A DNA stretch of 5,502 bases from an uncultured Gammaproteobacteria bacterium (GCA_905480065.1 CAJQOV010000026.1:1-5502); one strand, 5' to 3'; shown: positions 1 to 5,493, counted from the stretch's first letter. The notes: a model not told the origin generated them from the letters alone. Numbers and translations are program-made.

Positions 1-1
1 T

Positions 2-559
2 GACGCGCCTGACTCGCCGGTTGACACCTGCTGCAGCATTTTTCATGCGTATCCGCAGCGGCGGTTTGCGGTCTGTCGGGGGTATGGTTTCGATCCACTG
101 TCTGGCAGCAACCACCAGCCGCGTCACCTCCTTGCGTTGCACCGTAGCGGAGGGTGGCATGTAGGGTGCCTGCAGCAGCAGCTCGCCAAACCGGGTCCAG
201 CGAAAACCGTTGGCATCATTCTCCTCCAGCCAGTGCAGCCAGCGCTCGCCGGACAGGCCGGCTGCCTGGCGCCGGCCGCTGCGCGCCATGGCTATGCGGC
301 GCAGCAAGGTGGACAGCTGCCCGGCGATTTCACGGGGCTCGCCCTTGCGCAGGGCCTGTTGCAGGGCGCGTAACTGGCGGCGTGCATCACCGCGCCAGCC
401 TGGCATGAGGCCGCTGTAGCGCAGCCAGTAGCGGATGCCAGCAGCCAGCAGTAACAGCGCAAGCAGGCCAAACACAATCCACCAGCCGGGAGCCGGCGGC
501 CACCACGGAATCACGTCGAGTTCGTGAATGTCACGTAATATCGTGCTGCCGTTTTCCAT
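2..559 (-). CDS. DUF4381 family membrane protein, C-terminus cut by window edge
   Basis: The frame opens at ATG 559 and stays open for 186 codons to base 2, so the stop lies outside the window. The N-terminus carries the DUF4381 signature: LRDIHELDVIPWWPPAPGWW (residues 8-27), then one hydrophobic membrane segment (about 28-44) and a basic, helical, presumably cytoplasmic region with many Arg and Leu. It starts 5 bases after the DUF58 stop and has no strong ribosome binding site, which suggests translational coupling. In MoxR operons this small single-pass protein sits between the DUF58 gene and the VWA (BatA/BatB-like) genes. No enzymatic motif is visible and its biochemical role is unknown; a membrane scaffold for the MoxR/VWA machinery is my inference. 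The tail after about residue 160 is very basic (RKPPLRIRMK, RRVRR), and at 186+ residues the protein is somewhat longer than I expect for the family (about 150-180). Family call is confident; the C-terminus is unknown. Confidence 0.85.
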   Translation of the reverse strand, partial: MENGSTILRDIHELDVIPWWPPAPGWWIVFGLLALLLLAAGIRYWLRYSGLMPGWRGDARRQLRALQQALRKGEPREIAGQLSTLLRRIAMARSGRRQAAGLSGERWLHWLEENDANGFRWTRFGELLLQAPYMPPSATVQRKEVTRLVVAARQWIETIPPTDRKPPLRIRMKNAAAGVNRRVRRV

Positions 560-564
560 GCGGG

Positions 565-1476
565 CTAGCGGCGACCTGCATAGTGACGCAGGCCGGTGGT
601 GAGCGTGCGATGTATGTCATCCGTGGTACTGACCGGGATCAGCCCGAGTCCCAGCCGGTAGGCCGTTTGTTGCAATTCCGCGCGGCGCAGTTCCCAGTCC
701 TCGCGAAACGCGGCCCGGCCGGCGGCGTTGTCCGTATCCACTTCCAGCAGTTCGCCGGCGGCATTGGAGAAGATCACCGGTCCCATGGCAGGCAGGTCGC
801 GATCGGCCGGATCGTCGACCGGCAGCAGCACGACATCGTGACGTTGTTTCAGGTTGCCCAGTATGCGTTCGAGACCGGTCGTGACCTGGTTAAGCGGTGC
901 GATCACAAAGATCAGTGAACCGGTGGCTGCCCCGCTTTCCATGTGTTGCAAGGCCGCCATCAACTGGGATTCGTCGGTATCACCGCGCTCGACCGGTTCG
1001 GTCAGTGCGCGCAGCAGGCGCCACAGGCCGCGTCGCCCCGGCGTGGCGCGAAAGTAGCGCAAGCCGGTCGCCGGATTGCCGAACAGCACTCCACCAACCC
1101 GGTCATGCTGCTTGCTGGCGGCCCATCCTATCAATGCCGCGGTGCGGGCTGCCTGGATGGACTTGAAGGTGCCACGGGTGCCAAAACTCATGTGCGGGCC
1201 GGTGTCGATGCAGAGGATGACGCTGCGCTGCCGCTCTTCGCGGAACACCTTCAGGTGCGGGGTGTTGGTACGCGCCGTGACCAGCCAGTCCATGTTGCGG
1301 ATGTCATCACCCGCCTGGTACTCGCGCACCTCGTCGAAATCCAGCCCGGTGCCGCGAAATACCGAGGCATACAGGCCGGTGAAAGTGGAGTTGACCAGGT
1401 GATTGGCCGCGACACCGAGCGCACGGGCCTGGTGGCGCAGTTCCAGCAGATCATCAAGCTGCGGGTGCAGGCTCAT
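565..1476 (-). CDS. DUF58 domain protein of a MoxR operon (VWA-like fold)
   Basis: A 303-residue protein, counted from ATG 1476. The DUF58 core is clear at residues 42-82: GTGLDFDEVREYQAGDDIRN followed by MDW, TAR and KVFREER. The VWA-like fold follows, with a strand at 86-91 (VILCID), FGTRGTFKS at 98-106 and a strand at 187-193. DUF58 proteins accompany MoxR ATPases and are presumed partners or substrates. No signal peptide or membrane segment is visible, so it is probably cytoplasmic. Start choice: the frame extends upstream to TTG 1527, only 4 bases after the MoxR stop, but ATG 1476 begins MSLHPQLDDLLELRHQARALG, which fits the usual family start. Neither start has a well-placed ribosome binding site (a GGAGG lies 21 bases before the TTG). 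Oddity: the usual MIDAS DxSxS is replaced by DTGPH (91-95), and the later strand ends in APL (193-195) where an Asp is common, so metal binding may be lost. Confidence 0.93.
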   Translation of the reverse strand: MSLHPQLDDLLELRHQARALGVAANHLVNSTFTGLYASVFRGTGLDFDEVREYQAGDDIRNMDWLVTARTNTPHLKVFREERQRSVILCIDTGPHMSFGTRGTFKSIQAARTAALIGWAASKQHDRVGGVLFGNPATGLRYFRATPGRRGLWRLLRALTEPVERGDTDESQLMAALQHMESGAATGSLIFVIAPLNQVTTGLERILGNLKQRHDVVLLPVDDPADRDLPAMGPVIFSNAAGELLEVDTDNAAGRAAFREDWELRRAELQQTAYRLGLGLIPVSTTDDIHRTLTTGLRHYAGRR

Positions 1477-1531
1477 CGCGTTGCTGCAGCCGACAGAGGC
1501 GGGCGCGATGAACCGGAGATCGTGCAATCAA

Positions 1532-2488
1532 TCACGGTATTGCAACGACCTCCAGCAGGCGCTTGACGAACTGGTCCGTGGTGATTCCCTCGGCCTCGCC
1601 TTCGAAGGTCAGCAGGATGCGGTGGCGCAGCACATCCGGCGCCACGGCCTGGATGTGGTGCGGCGCAACGAAGTCATCGCCATCCAGCCAGGCGCGGGCG
1701 CGCGCGCAGCGCGCCAGCCCGATGGTGGCGCGTGGCGAGGCACCGAAGCGGCACCAGCGTTTGAGACCCTCATCGTAGGCCTCGGGGTGACGGCTCGCCT
1801 GTACCAGGTCGACGATATAGTCGTGCAGCTTGGGGTCGAGATAGAGCCGGGCAACGTCTTCGCGCACCTTGAACAGCTCGGCCTGGCTGAGCAAGCTGGC
1901 AGGTGGCTCGGGAGCGGCCAGTTGCAGGTTGCCGTCGAGTTTCAGGATGGCAAGCTCTTCCTCGCGATTCGGGTAGTCGACCCAGACATGCATCAGAAAG
2001 CGGTCCAGCTGTGCCTCCGGCAGATTGTAGGTGCCTTCCTGCTCGATCGGGTTTTGCGTGGCCAGCACCATGAACAGTTTTGGCAGCTGGTAGGTCTTCA
2101 TGCCGACCGTGACCTGGTGTTCACCCATGGACTCGAGCAGGGCAGACTGGACCTTGGCCGGTGCGCGGTTGACCTCGTCCGCGAGCAGGATGTTGTGAAA
2201 CAGCGGGCCGGGGCGGAACACGAACTCGCCCTGCTCGTGCCGGTAAATGTCGGTGCCGATCAGGTCGGAAGGCAGCAGGTCGGGGGTGAACTGGATGCGG
2301 TGGTAATCGCCCTCGATGGACTCTGCCAGCGCCTTGACCGCGGTGGTTTTTGCCAGCCCGGGCATGCCCTCGACCAGCAGGTGACCCTCACTGATGAGGC
2401 AAATCAGCATGCTGTCGACCAGGCCGCGTTGCCCGATGACGCGGGAGGCAATATGGGTGCGGACACAATCCAGTGCAGAGGAATTCAT
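1532..2488 (-). CDS. MoxR family AAA+ ATPase
   Basis: A 318-residue protein, normal length for MoxR. Motifs in order: Walker A GMPGLAKTT (41-49, with the family's LAK form), Walker B ILLADEVNR (100-108, D104/E105), sensor 1 ATQNP (143-147), LDRF with a candidate arginine finger (161-164), and sensor 2 GASPRATI (249-256). MoxR proteins are cytoplasmic AAA+ ATPases thought to act as chaperones that activate or mature partner complexes with VWA-domain proteins; the client here is unknown. It is the first gene of the operon and is followed by DUF58 and DUF4381. Start choice: ATG 2488 gives the usual N-terminus (MNSSALDCVRTHIASRVIGQ). Upstream in-frame GTG 2554 and TTG 2524 also exist, the latter 8 bases after an AGGAG, but the GTG overlaps the -35 and the TTG lies before the likely transcription start of a good promoter at 2525-2554. 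No clear ribosome binding site precedes ATG 2488, so the exact start is less certain than the identity. Confidence 0.96.
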   Translation of the reverse strand: MNSSALDCVRTHIASRVIGQRGLVDSMLICLISEGHLLVEGMPGLAKTTAVKALAESIEGDYHRIQFTPDLLPSDLIGTDIYRHEQGEFVFRPGPLFHNILLADEVNRAPAKVQSALLESMGEHQVTVGMKTYQLPKLFMVLATQNPIEQEGTYNLPEAQLDRFLMHVWVDYPNREEELAILKLDGNLQLAAPEPPASLLSQAELFKVREDVARLYLDPKLHDYIVDLVQASRHPEAYDEGLKRWCRFGASPRATIGLARCARARAWLDGDDFVAPHHIQAVAPDVLRHRILLTFEGEAEGITTDQFVKRLLEVVAIP

Positions 2489-2524
2489 GCGGCGTTGTTT
2501 GTCGTTATTGCCGGAAAGTAACAA

Positions 2525-2554
2525 AATATAGGCTCCTGGGTATTCGGGTGTCAC
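2525..2554 (-). promoter_or_regulatory. Sigma-70-type promoter for the moxR operon
   Basis: On the minus strand, GTGACA (2554-2549, five of six matches to TTGACA) is followed after 18 bases by TATATT (2530-2525, five of six matches to TATAAT). Transcription would begin near 2518, giving a leader of about 30 bases before ATG 2488. Because the upstream GTG codon at 2554 lies inside the -35 hexamer, the promoter also argues for the ATG start. This is the best promoter match I noticed in the window; it is a match by eye and not an experimental site. Confidence 0.6.
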
Positions 2555-2706
2555 CGATGTCAGCCGTTGGAAAGACCGGCCGCCGGCTGCATTGCCCGGA
2601 CGATTTCCCGCAACAACATCACGACGCCGTGGATTGAGCTGTGATCATGACATTTATAAAGTGCCCATCCTGAACGAAACTGTGCCTGAATGGAAGATGT
2701 GGGTTA

Positions 2707-2720
2707 TTGACTTGCATCAA
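2707..2720. promoter_or_regulatory. Candidate FNR/Anr-family binding site
   Basis: The sequence TTGAC-TTGC-ATCAA matches the FNR/Anr consensus TTGAT-N4-ATCAA at nine of ten defined bases; read on the minus strand it is TTGAT-GCAA-GTCAA. FNR-type regulators respond to low oxygen and usually activate from a site centred near -41.5. Here the centre (2713.5) lies about 195 bases upstream of the predicted moxR transcription start and I see no well-placed -10 element on either strand, so the target is unknown. It could serve an unseen promoter or small RNA, or be a chance match. Confidence 0.4.
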
Positions 2721-2734
2721 TCATGCAGTTCCCG

Positions 2735-2748
2735 GCGGCAAAAGCCGC
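2735..2748. other. Small perfect hairpin GCGGC-AAAA-GCCGC
   Basis: A 5-bp perfect stem with a 4-base loop lies 15 bases to the right of the FNR-like box. There is no T-run on either side in either orientation, so it is not a standard intrinsic terminator. It may weakly attenuate read-through from the dehydrogenase unit, or have no function. Confidence 0.3.
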
Positions 2749-2944
2749 AACAGAACATGGCGCGAGCAGGTCTGGAATGGTTGTACAGGGGAGGATATCA
2801 GGTTTGGCCGCAGTCCGGGGTCCGGCAGGTCAGCCGGGGAGGGCCGGGGTGACTGCGTGGCTGCCAGGATCCGCAACGGAAACCGGGACCAGGCTGCTAT
2901 TGCAACGGTCGCACACGGTGCTGTCCCCGGGTGGTGATGACCGG

Positions 2945-4138
2945 TCACAAGCGCTCCTGCAGGCAAGTCTTGATCTCTGCATCGGTCAGCAGCACCGGGT
3001 TGGTCTGCATGCTGCTGCCACGTGACTGTGCAACGACGTGGTCGAGTCCGCTGGTATCCAGGCCATAATCTCCCAGGCGCGGCAAATCCAGCCGGGCGGT
3101 CCATTCCGCCAGCAAATTGATCAGCGCCCCCCAGGCGGTCTTGCGGCTGCTGAATGTCTGGTTGCAGAGAATGGCAGCGGCCTCGGCATACTTGTCGAGC
3201 GCAACACTGTCCGGTGCGCGCGCCTGTAACGCATCGATGTTGACTGCAGTGCAGGTCGCCACCAGCGTGCCGCATACCACGCCGTGCGGAATCGGGTAGC
3301 ACGCGCCCAGCGGCGCGGCGAGTCCGTGCACCGAGCCAAGCCCGCACTGGGCCAGTGTGATCCCGGACAACAGCGCGGCATAGGCCATGTTCGAGCGCGC
3401 TGCCGACAGATCGTCCGTGGTGTTTTCATACCATGGCAACAGGCCTGCGCGCACCGCGTGCAGGCCGCTGATCGCCAGCGCATCGGTGAATACATTGGCG
3501 CGCAGCGAGACGAACGATTCCAGCAGTTGTGTCAGTGCATCCATACCGTTGGCGGCGACGACACGTGGCGGACAGGTTGCCAGCAGGTCGGGGTCGACCA
3601 CGGCATATTCGGCCACCAGTTGCTGGTCGCGAAAGGATTTCTTGAAACCGTATTTTCCCTGCAGGCTCAGCACGGCATTTTTCGTGGCCTCGCTGCCGGT
3701 ACCCGCGGTGGTCGGTGCGGCGATCAACGGTACGGCGGGTCCCGCGTAAGGCAGTTCCGGCCCGACCCCTTCGAGATAGTCCATGACGCTGCGCTGCACA
3801 CGCAACAGGCCGGCAATGGCCTTCGCCGCATCCAGTGCACTGCCTCCGCCCACGCCCAGCACCACGTCGATAGGCGTGTCGGCGTATTCCGCGACCACTT
3901 CGTCAATCCGTTGCGGCGAGGGTTCACCGTCGATGCTGACGTGGTACCAGCGGACATTGCGCTGTTCGAACGTGGTGATCAGCTCGTCCCACTGTGGCGT
4001 GAACGGGAAGGAGCGCGAGCCGGTGACCAGCAGCACACGATTCCCGTAAGCTGCTACCAGGTCCGGCACGCGGCCGAATACGCCCGTGCCGAACTCGATG
4101 CGTGGCAGGCGAGCGATGGAAAATGGCTTCGGGCTCAC
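2945..4138 (-). CDS. Iron-containing alcohol dehydrogenase
   Basis: A 397-residue group III (metal-dependent) alcohol dehydrogenase, normal in length; it would interconvert an alcohol and a carbonyl with NAD(P) in the cytoplasm. The nucleotide-binding part has LGVGGGSALDAAKAIA (94-109) and APTTAGTGSE (141-150). The metal site lies in the helical C-terminal half: D200 in GMDALTQ, H271 in VHGLAAPLG and H285 in PIPHG. Where FucO-type enzymes have DALTH and HGMAH, this one has DALTQ (Q204) and HGLAA (A275), a pattern I associate with a distinct subgroup of the family, so three classical ligands remain. Substrate cannot be read from the sequence. Start: GTG 4138, with GGGAGA (4149-4144) six bases upstream and only one base after the stop of the ABM gene; the longer frame to 4270 merely overlaps that gene. 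Tight spacing indicates one mRNA and coupled translation. Confidence 0.93.
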   Translation of the reverse strand: MSPKPFSIARLPRIEFGTGVFGRVPDLVAAYGNRVLLVTGSRSFPFTPQWDELITTFEQRNVRWYHVSIDGEPSPQRIDEVVAEYADTPIDVVLGVGGGSALDAAKAIAGLLRVQRSVMDYLEGVGPELPYAGPAVPLIAAPTTAGTGSEATKNAVLSLQGKYGFKKSFRDQQLVAEYAVVDPDLLATCPPRVVAANGMDALTQLLESFVSLRANVFTDALAISGLHAVRAGLLPWYENTTDDLSAARSNMAYAALLSGITLAQCGLGSVHGLAAPLGACYPIPHGVVCGTLVATCTAVNIDALQARAPDSVALDKYAEAAAILCNQTFSSRKTAWGALINLLAEWTARLDLPRLGDYGLDTSGLDHVVAQSRGSSMQTNPVLLTDAEIKTCLQERL

Positions 4139-4139
4139 G

Positions 4140-4436
4140 CTAGTCTCCCGGGAACAGGCCGTTGTAGGGTACCCCGCGGCGTGCTGTTGCCATCCAGTCT
4201 GCAACGCTATCGCGCCAGGCGAGATAATGCGCGGTCTGCTTGTGCGCGACCGCATCCGCTGCACTGGCATAGGCTTCGTAGAGCACGAATTGCACGGGCT
4301 CTTCCGCTGATTGCAGCACGTCGAAGCGCCGGTTGCCCGGTTCCCGCACGGAGGCCTCGTGGTTGCGGCGCGTGGCCTCGATAAAGTCGTCGAGGTGCGC
4401 GGGTTTTACGCTGACGTGTACGAGCGTGACATGCAT
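4140..4436 (-). CDS. LsrG-like ABM-domain protein (antibiotic biosynthesis monooxygenase fold)
   Basis: A 98-residue protein with the dimeric alpha/beta-barrel ABM fold pattern: strand MHVTLVHVSV (1-10), helix 14-30 (DDFIEATRRNHEASV), the EPGNRRFDVLQ turn and strand (32-42), strand FVLYEAY (50-56), and the helical HKQTAHY region (65-71) ending in YNGLFPG. From memory it closely resembles E. coli LsrG, which isomerises the phosphorylated autoinducer-2 breakdown product; the same fold includes quinol monooxygenases such as YgiN. No lsrK, lsrF or lsr transporter gene is in view, so an AI-2 role is unproven and a generic role on a small carbonyl or quinone is equally possible. ATG 4436 is supported by GGAGGAG (4449-4443) six bases upstream. 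It is the first gene of a two-gene unit with the Fe-ADH. The upstream open frame to 4751 is not a credible N-terminal extension. Confidence 0.88.
   Translation of the reverse strand: MHVTLVHVSVKPAHLDDFIEATRRNHEASVREPGNRRFDVLQSAEEPVQFVLYEAYASAADAVAHKQTAHYLAWRDSVADWMATARRGVPYNGLFPGD
4144..4149 (-). promoter_or_regulatory. Ribosome binding site of the Fe-ADH inside the end of the ABM gene
   Basis: GGGAGA on the minus strand lies within the last codons of the ABM gene. Its GGAG core is six bases from GTG 4138, so it decides the GTG start and shows the translational coupling of the pair. Confidence 0.7.
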
Positions 4437-4442
4437 GGTGGA

Positions 4443-4449
4443 CTCCTCC
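4443..4449 (-). promoter_or_regulatory. Strong ribosome binding site of the ABM gene
   Basis: GGAGGAG on the minus strand, six bases before ATG 4436. It fixes the start of the ABM gene and rules out the longer upstream reading frame. Confidence 0.8.
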
Positions 4450-4608
4450 GGCGTGTTTCCGGTTGACGATCGATGGCGTGTTATTCCGGCCGGTTTGCGT
4501 GTACACAGGCCCGCCGCCCGGAATGTCACAGGGGTTATGGTAGTCCTTTCCCGGGGGATCGTTAAAGCGCAACGCCGGGCGGGGCAGGGGCCGCACGGTT
4601 GGGGCAAT

Positions 4609-4639
4609 GGCAGACGGCACCAGCGCCATGCAGTCTGCC
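4609..4639 (-). terminator. Stem-loop downstream of the DUF1614 gene, possible terminator
   Basis: A perfect 7-bp stem (GGCAGAC with GTCTGCC) encloses a 17-base loop that can itself form a short GC-rich inner helix. It begins about 38 bases after the DUF1614 stop. There is no T-run after it, so a standard intrinsic terminator is not supported; it may protect the 3' end or act with Rho. Confidence 0.3.
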
Positions 4640-4677
4640 GCCACTGTACGTACCGGTCCACCCGGTGTCGGCGCAGC

Positions 4678-5334
4678 TCAGGCCAGCAAGGCCGCCACGA
4701 TGCCGGTAATGAAAATCCCGTCGAAGGTGCCCGCCCCGCCGATCGAGGCAAACGGGGTGCCCAGTTTGCGGATATCCCCCAGCCGCAGCAGGTCAGCGCC
4801 GATCAGTACACCGAGCGTGCCGCAGATGTAGGCCAGCGGTGCCGCGTGTGCGGGGTTGATCAGGTACGCCGTGGCGGCGGCGGCCAGTGGTGGTATCAGC
4901 GCCGGCATGGCAATCCCCAGGCGCGGGACCGGACGGCTGAGCCGGTAACTGACCAGGCTGACGATGGCAATGGCCGGCAGCACCTCGGTGAGCGGCAGCG
5001 GGTTGTGCAGCAGCAGGTATGCGGAGAAAGACGCCGGGATCATACAGCCACCGACATTGACCGTGATCAGGGTGGTTCCGTCAAAGGGAACCTGCAGCTG
5101 CTGCAAAAACGCGGGCAGGGGCGGGGCCGGTTCCGACGGCTCCTCGGCGCTGACGCGCGCCAGTGGCAGGTTGATGACACTGCCAAGCAGTGCGCACAGC
5201 AACAACAGCATGCCGGAAGCCGGAGACAGGCCCAGCTTGTCGAAGGCGATCACCAGCAGGTTGATCTGGATCAGCAGCGTCAATATGCCGAAGGCGGCAA
5301 CCAGCAGCAGCAATCGCAGGGGTGACACCGGCAT
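4678..5334 (-). CDS. DUF1614 family integral membrane protein
   Basis: A 218-residue, very hydrophobic protein with about six to seven membrane segments (roughly 7-31, 42-60, 88-109, 114-130, 142-160, 165-183 and 204-218). Three sequence features point to DUF1614: VNVGGCMIPASF (92-103), LGVLIGADLLRLGDI (174-188) and ASIGGAGTFDGIFITGI (196-212). A Pro/Glu-rich soluble loop (61-85) separates the N-terminal hairpin from the conserved core. The family has no known function; conserved Asp residues in GADLL and TFDG within or beside membrane segments could suggest transport, but that is speculation. Start: ATG 5334, with AAGGAG (5348-5343) eight bases upstream; a TTG one codon earlier (5337) is less well spaced. 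It stands alone, separated from the ABM gene by 241 bases. Confidence 0.88.
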   Translation of the reverse strand: MPVSPLRLLLLVAAFGILTLLIQINLLVIAFDKLGLSPASGMLLLLCALLGSVINLPLARVSAEEPSEPAPPLPAFLQQLQVPFDGTTLITVNVGGCMIPASFSAYLLLHNPLPLTEVLPAIAIVSLVSYRLSRPVPRLGIAMPALIPPLAAAATAYLINPAHAAPLAYICGTLGVLIGADLLRLGDIRKLGTPFASIGGAGTFDGIFITGIVAALLA

Positions 5335-5342
5335 CAAAAAAT

Positions 5343-5348
5343 CTCCTT
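5343..5348 (-). promoter_or_regulatory. Ribosome binding site of the DUF1614 gene
   Basis: AAGGAG on the minus strand, eight bases before ATG 5334, directly abutting the tandem repeat at 5350. It decides the ATG over the TTG at 5337. Confidence 0.75.
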
Positions 5349-5349
5349 A

Positions 5350-5379
5350 CCAACAAAAAGGGGTCCAACAAAAAGGGGT
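5350..5379. repeat. Perfect 15-bp tandem repeat, two copies
   Basis: CCAACAAAAAGGGGT occurs twice with no gap (5350-5364 and 5365-5379). The second copy runs on into CGGAGTCACTG, giving an AAAAGGGGTCGGAGTCACT-type sequence. From general knowledge, GGGGTC(A/G)GAGTC sequences are common dispersed intergenic repeats in Proteobacteria, often near REP-associated tyrosine transposases; linking this copy to that class is an inference. On the coding strand the repeat gives two C4T5 runs just before the DUF1614 ribosome binding site. Confidence 0.75.
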
Positions 5380-5396
5380 CGGAGTCACTGCTGTCC

Positions 5397-5464
5397 CACT
5401 TGGATGTACTGAAAGTACCGTAAGTGCATGAATGAACGCATTGCACGGAGCGGTTGCTAGCAAC
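5397..5464. repeat. Cluster of inverted repeats upstream of DUF1614
   Basis: Three symmetric elements follow one another. First, CACTT..GTACT-GAA-AGTAC..AAGTG (5397-5426), a two-part hairpin with a small internal loop. Second, GTGCA (5424-5428) with TGCAC (5442-5446), extendable with a one-base bulge. Third, a perfect 12-bp palindrome GTTGCTAGCAAC (5453-5464). Together with the adjacent tandem repeat, this looks like a REP- or MITE-like intergenic element, or a structured mRNA leader. The beginning of the element cannot be set from one copy. Confidence 0.5.
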
Positions 5465-5479
5465 AGGACATGAAAGCTA

Positions 5480-5493
5480 TATACCACTGTATA
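5480..5493. repeat. Inverted repeat TATAC-N4-GTATA
   Basis: A 14-bp AT-rich inverted repeat with perfect 5-base arms and a CACT spacer, near the right edge. It could be an operator or overlap a promoter for DUF1614 (a minus-strand TATATA at 5482-5477 would be a -10), but the matching -35 region is weak and too near the edge to judge. Confidence 0.3.

Larger units (their letters stand above)
2555..2944. other. Gene-free region between the Fe-ADH and moxR units
   Basis: With the moxR leader, about 456 bases lie between the end of the dehydrogenase and the start of moxR. Open frames exist on both strands, including 2592-2852 on the plus strand, but none shows a recognisable protein, a ribosome binding site or a membrane pattern. 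Visible elements are an FNR-like box at 2707-2720, a hairpin at 2735-2748, a weak plus-strand promoter-like pair (TTGAGC at 2634-2639, TATAAA at 2655-2660, 15-base spacing), and a GC-rich stretch at 2811-2850 with a CCGGC/GCCGG stem (2822-2826 with 2833-2837). I see no classical terminator with a T-run after the dehydrogenase. Confidence 0.6.
4437..4677. other. Intergenic leader of the ABM/Fe-ADH unit
   Basis: This 241-base gap holds no credible gene. Next to the ABM gene, GCGTGT occurs three times (4451, 4476 and 4497). The first two copies belong to the direct repeat GGCGTGTTTCCGG (4450-4462) / GGCGTGTTATTCCGG (4475-4489), and the third merges into the palindrome GTGTACAC (4499-4506). A possible but weak minus-strand promoter is TTTAAC (4566-4561), 18 bases, TACCAT (4542-4537). 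Near the DUF1614 end there is a stem-loop (4609-4639) and a small ACCGG/CCGGT stem (4652-4656 with 4662-4666). Confidence 0.5.

Noticed and set aside
1403..2521. Long plus-strand open frame (372 codons) opposite moxR and part of the DUF58 gene
   Set aside because: It is antisense to two confidently identified genes and its translation is rich in Gln, Arg and His with no domain; long shadow frames are normal in GC-rich DNA.
2634..2660. Plus-strand promoter-like TTGAGC-N15-TATAAA
   Set aside because: The spacing is short, and no credible gene lies downstream on the plus strand; kept only as a note in the gap description.
2720..2761. Tiny minus-strand frame of 13 codons with a Cys-rich sequence (MFCCGFCRRELHD)
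   Set aside because: The CxxC-like look is suggestive of a zinc knuckle, but it is too short, has no ribosome binding site and overlaps the hairpin; chance is the better explanation.
2721..3347. Minus-strand open frame running from inside the Fe-ADH gene into the gap before moxR
   Set aside because: Out of frame with the dehydrogenase, no domain, Arg- and Cys-rich shadow composition, no ribosome binding site.
3284..4384. Plus-strand open frame (366 codons) opposite the Fe-ADH and ABM genes
   Set aside because: Low-complexity, Arg/Gln/His-rich translation with no recognisable motif, fully explained as the antisense of real genes.
4600..4640. Possible sigma-54 promoter (GG...GC pattern) upstream of the ABM gene
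   Set aside because: The GG and GC dinucleotides are not at the required -24/-12 spacing.
4437..4751. Upstream extension of the ABM reading frame
   Set aside because: Out-of-frame translation of the end of DUF1614 and the leader; ABM family proteins begin at MHVTLV and the strong ribosome binding site sits just before that ATG.
4333..5325. Plus-strand open frame (330 codons) opposite DUF1614
   Set aside because: Extremely Gln/Arg/Gly-rich, typical antisense of a Leu/Ala-rich membrane protein gene.
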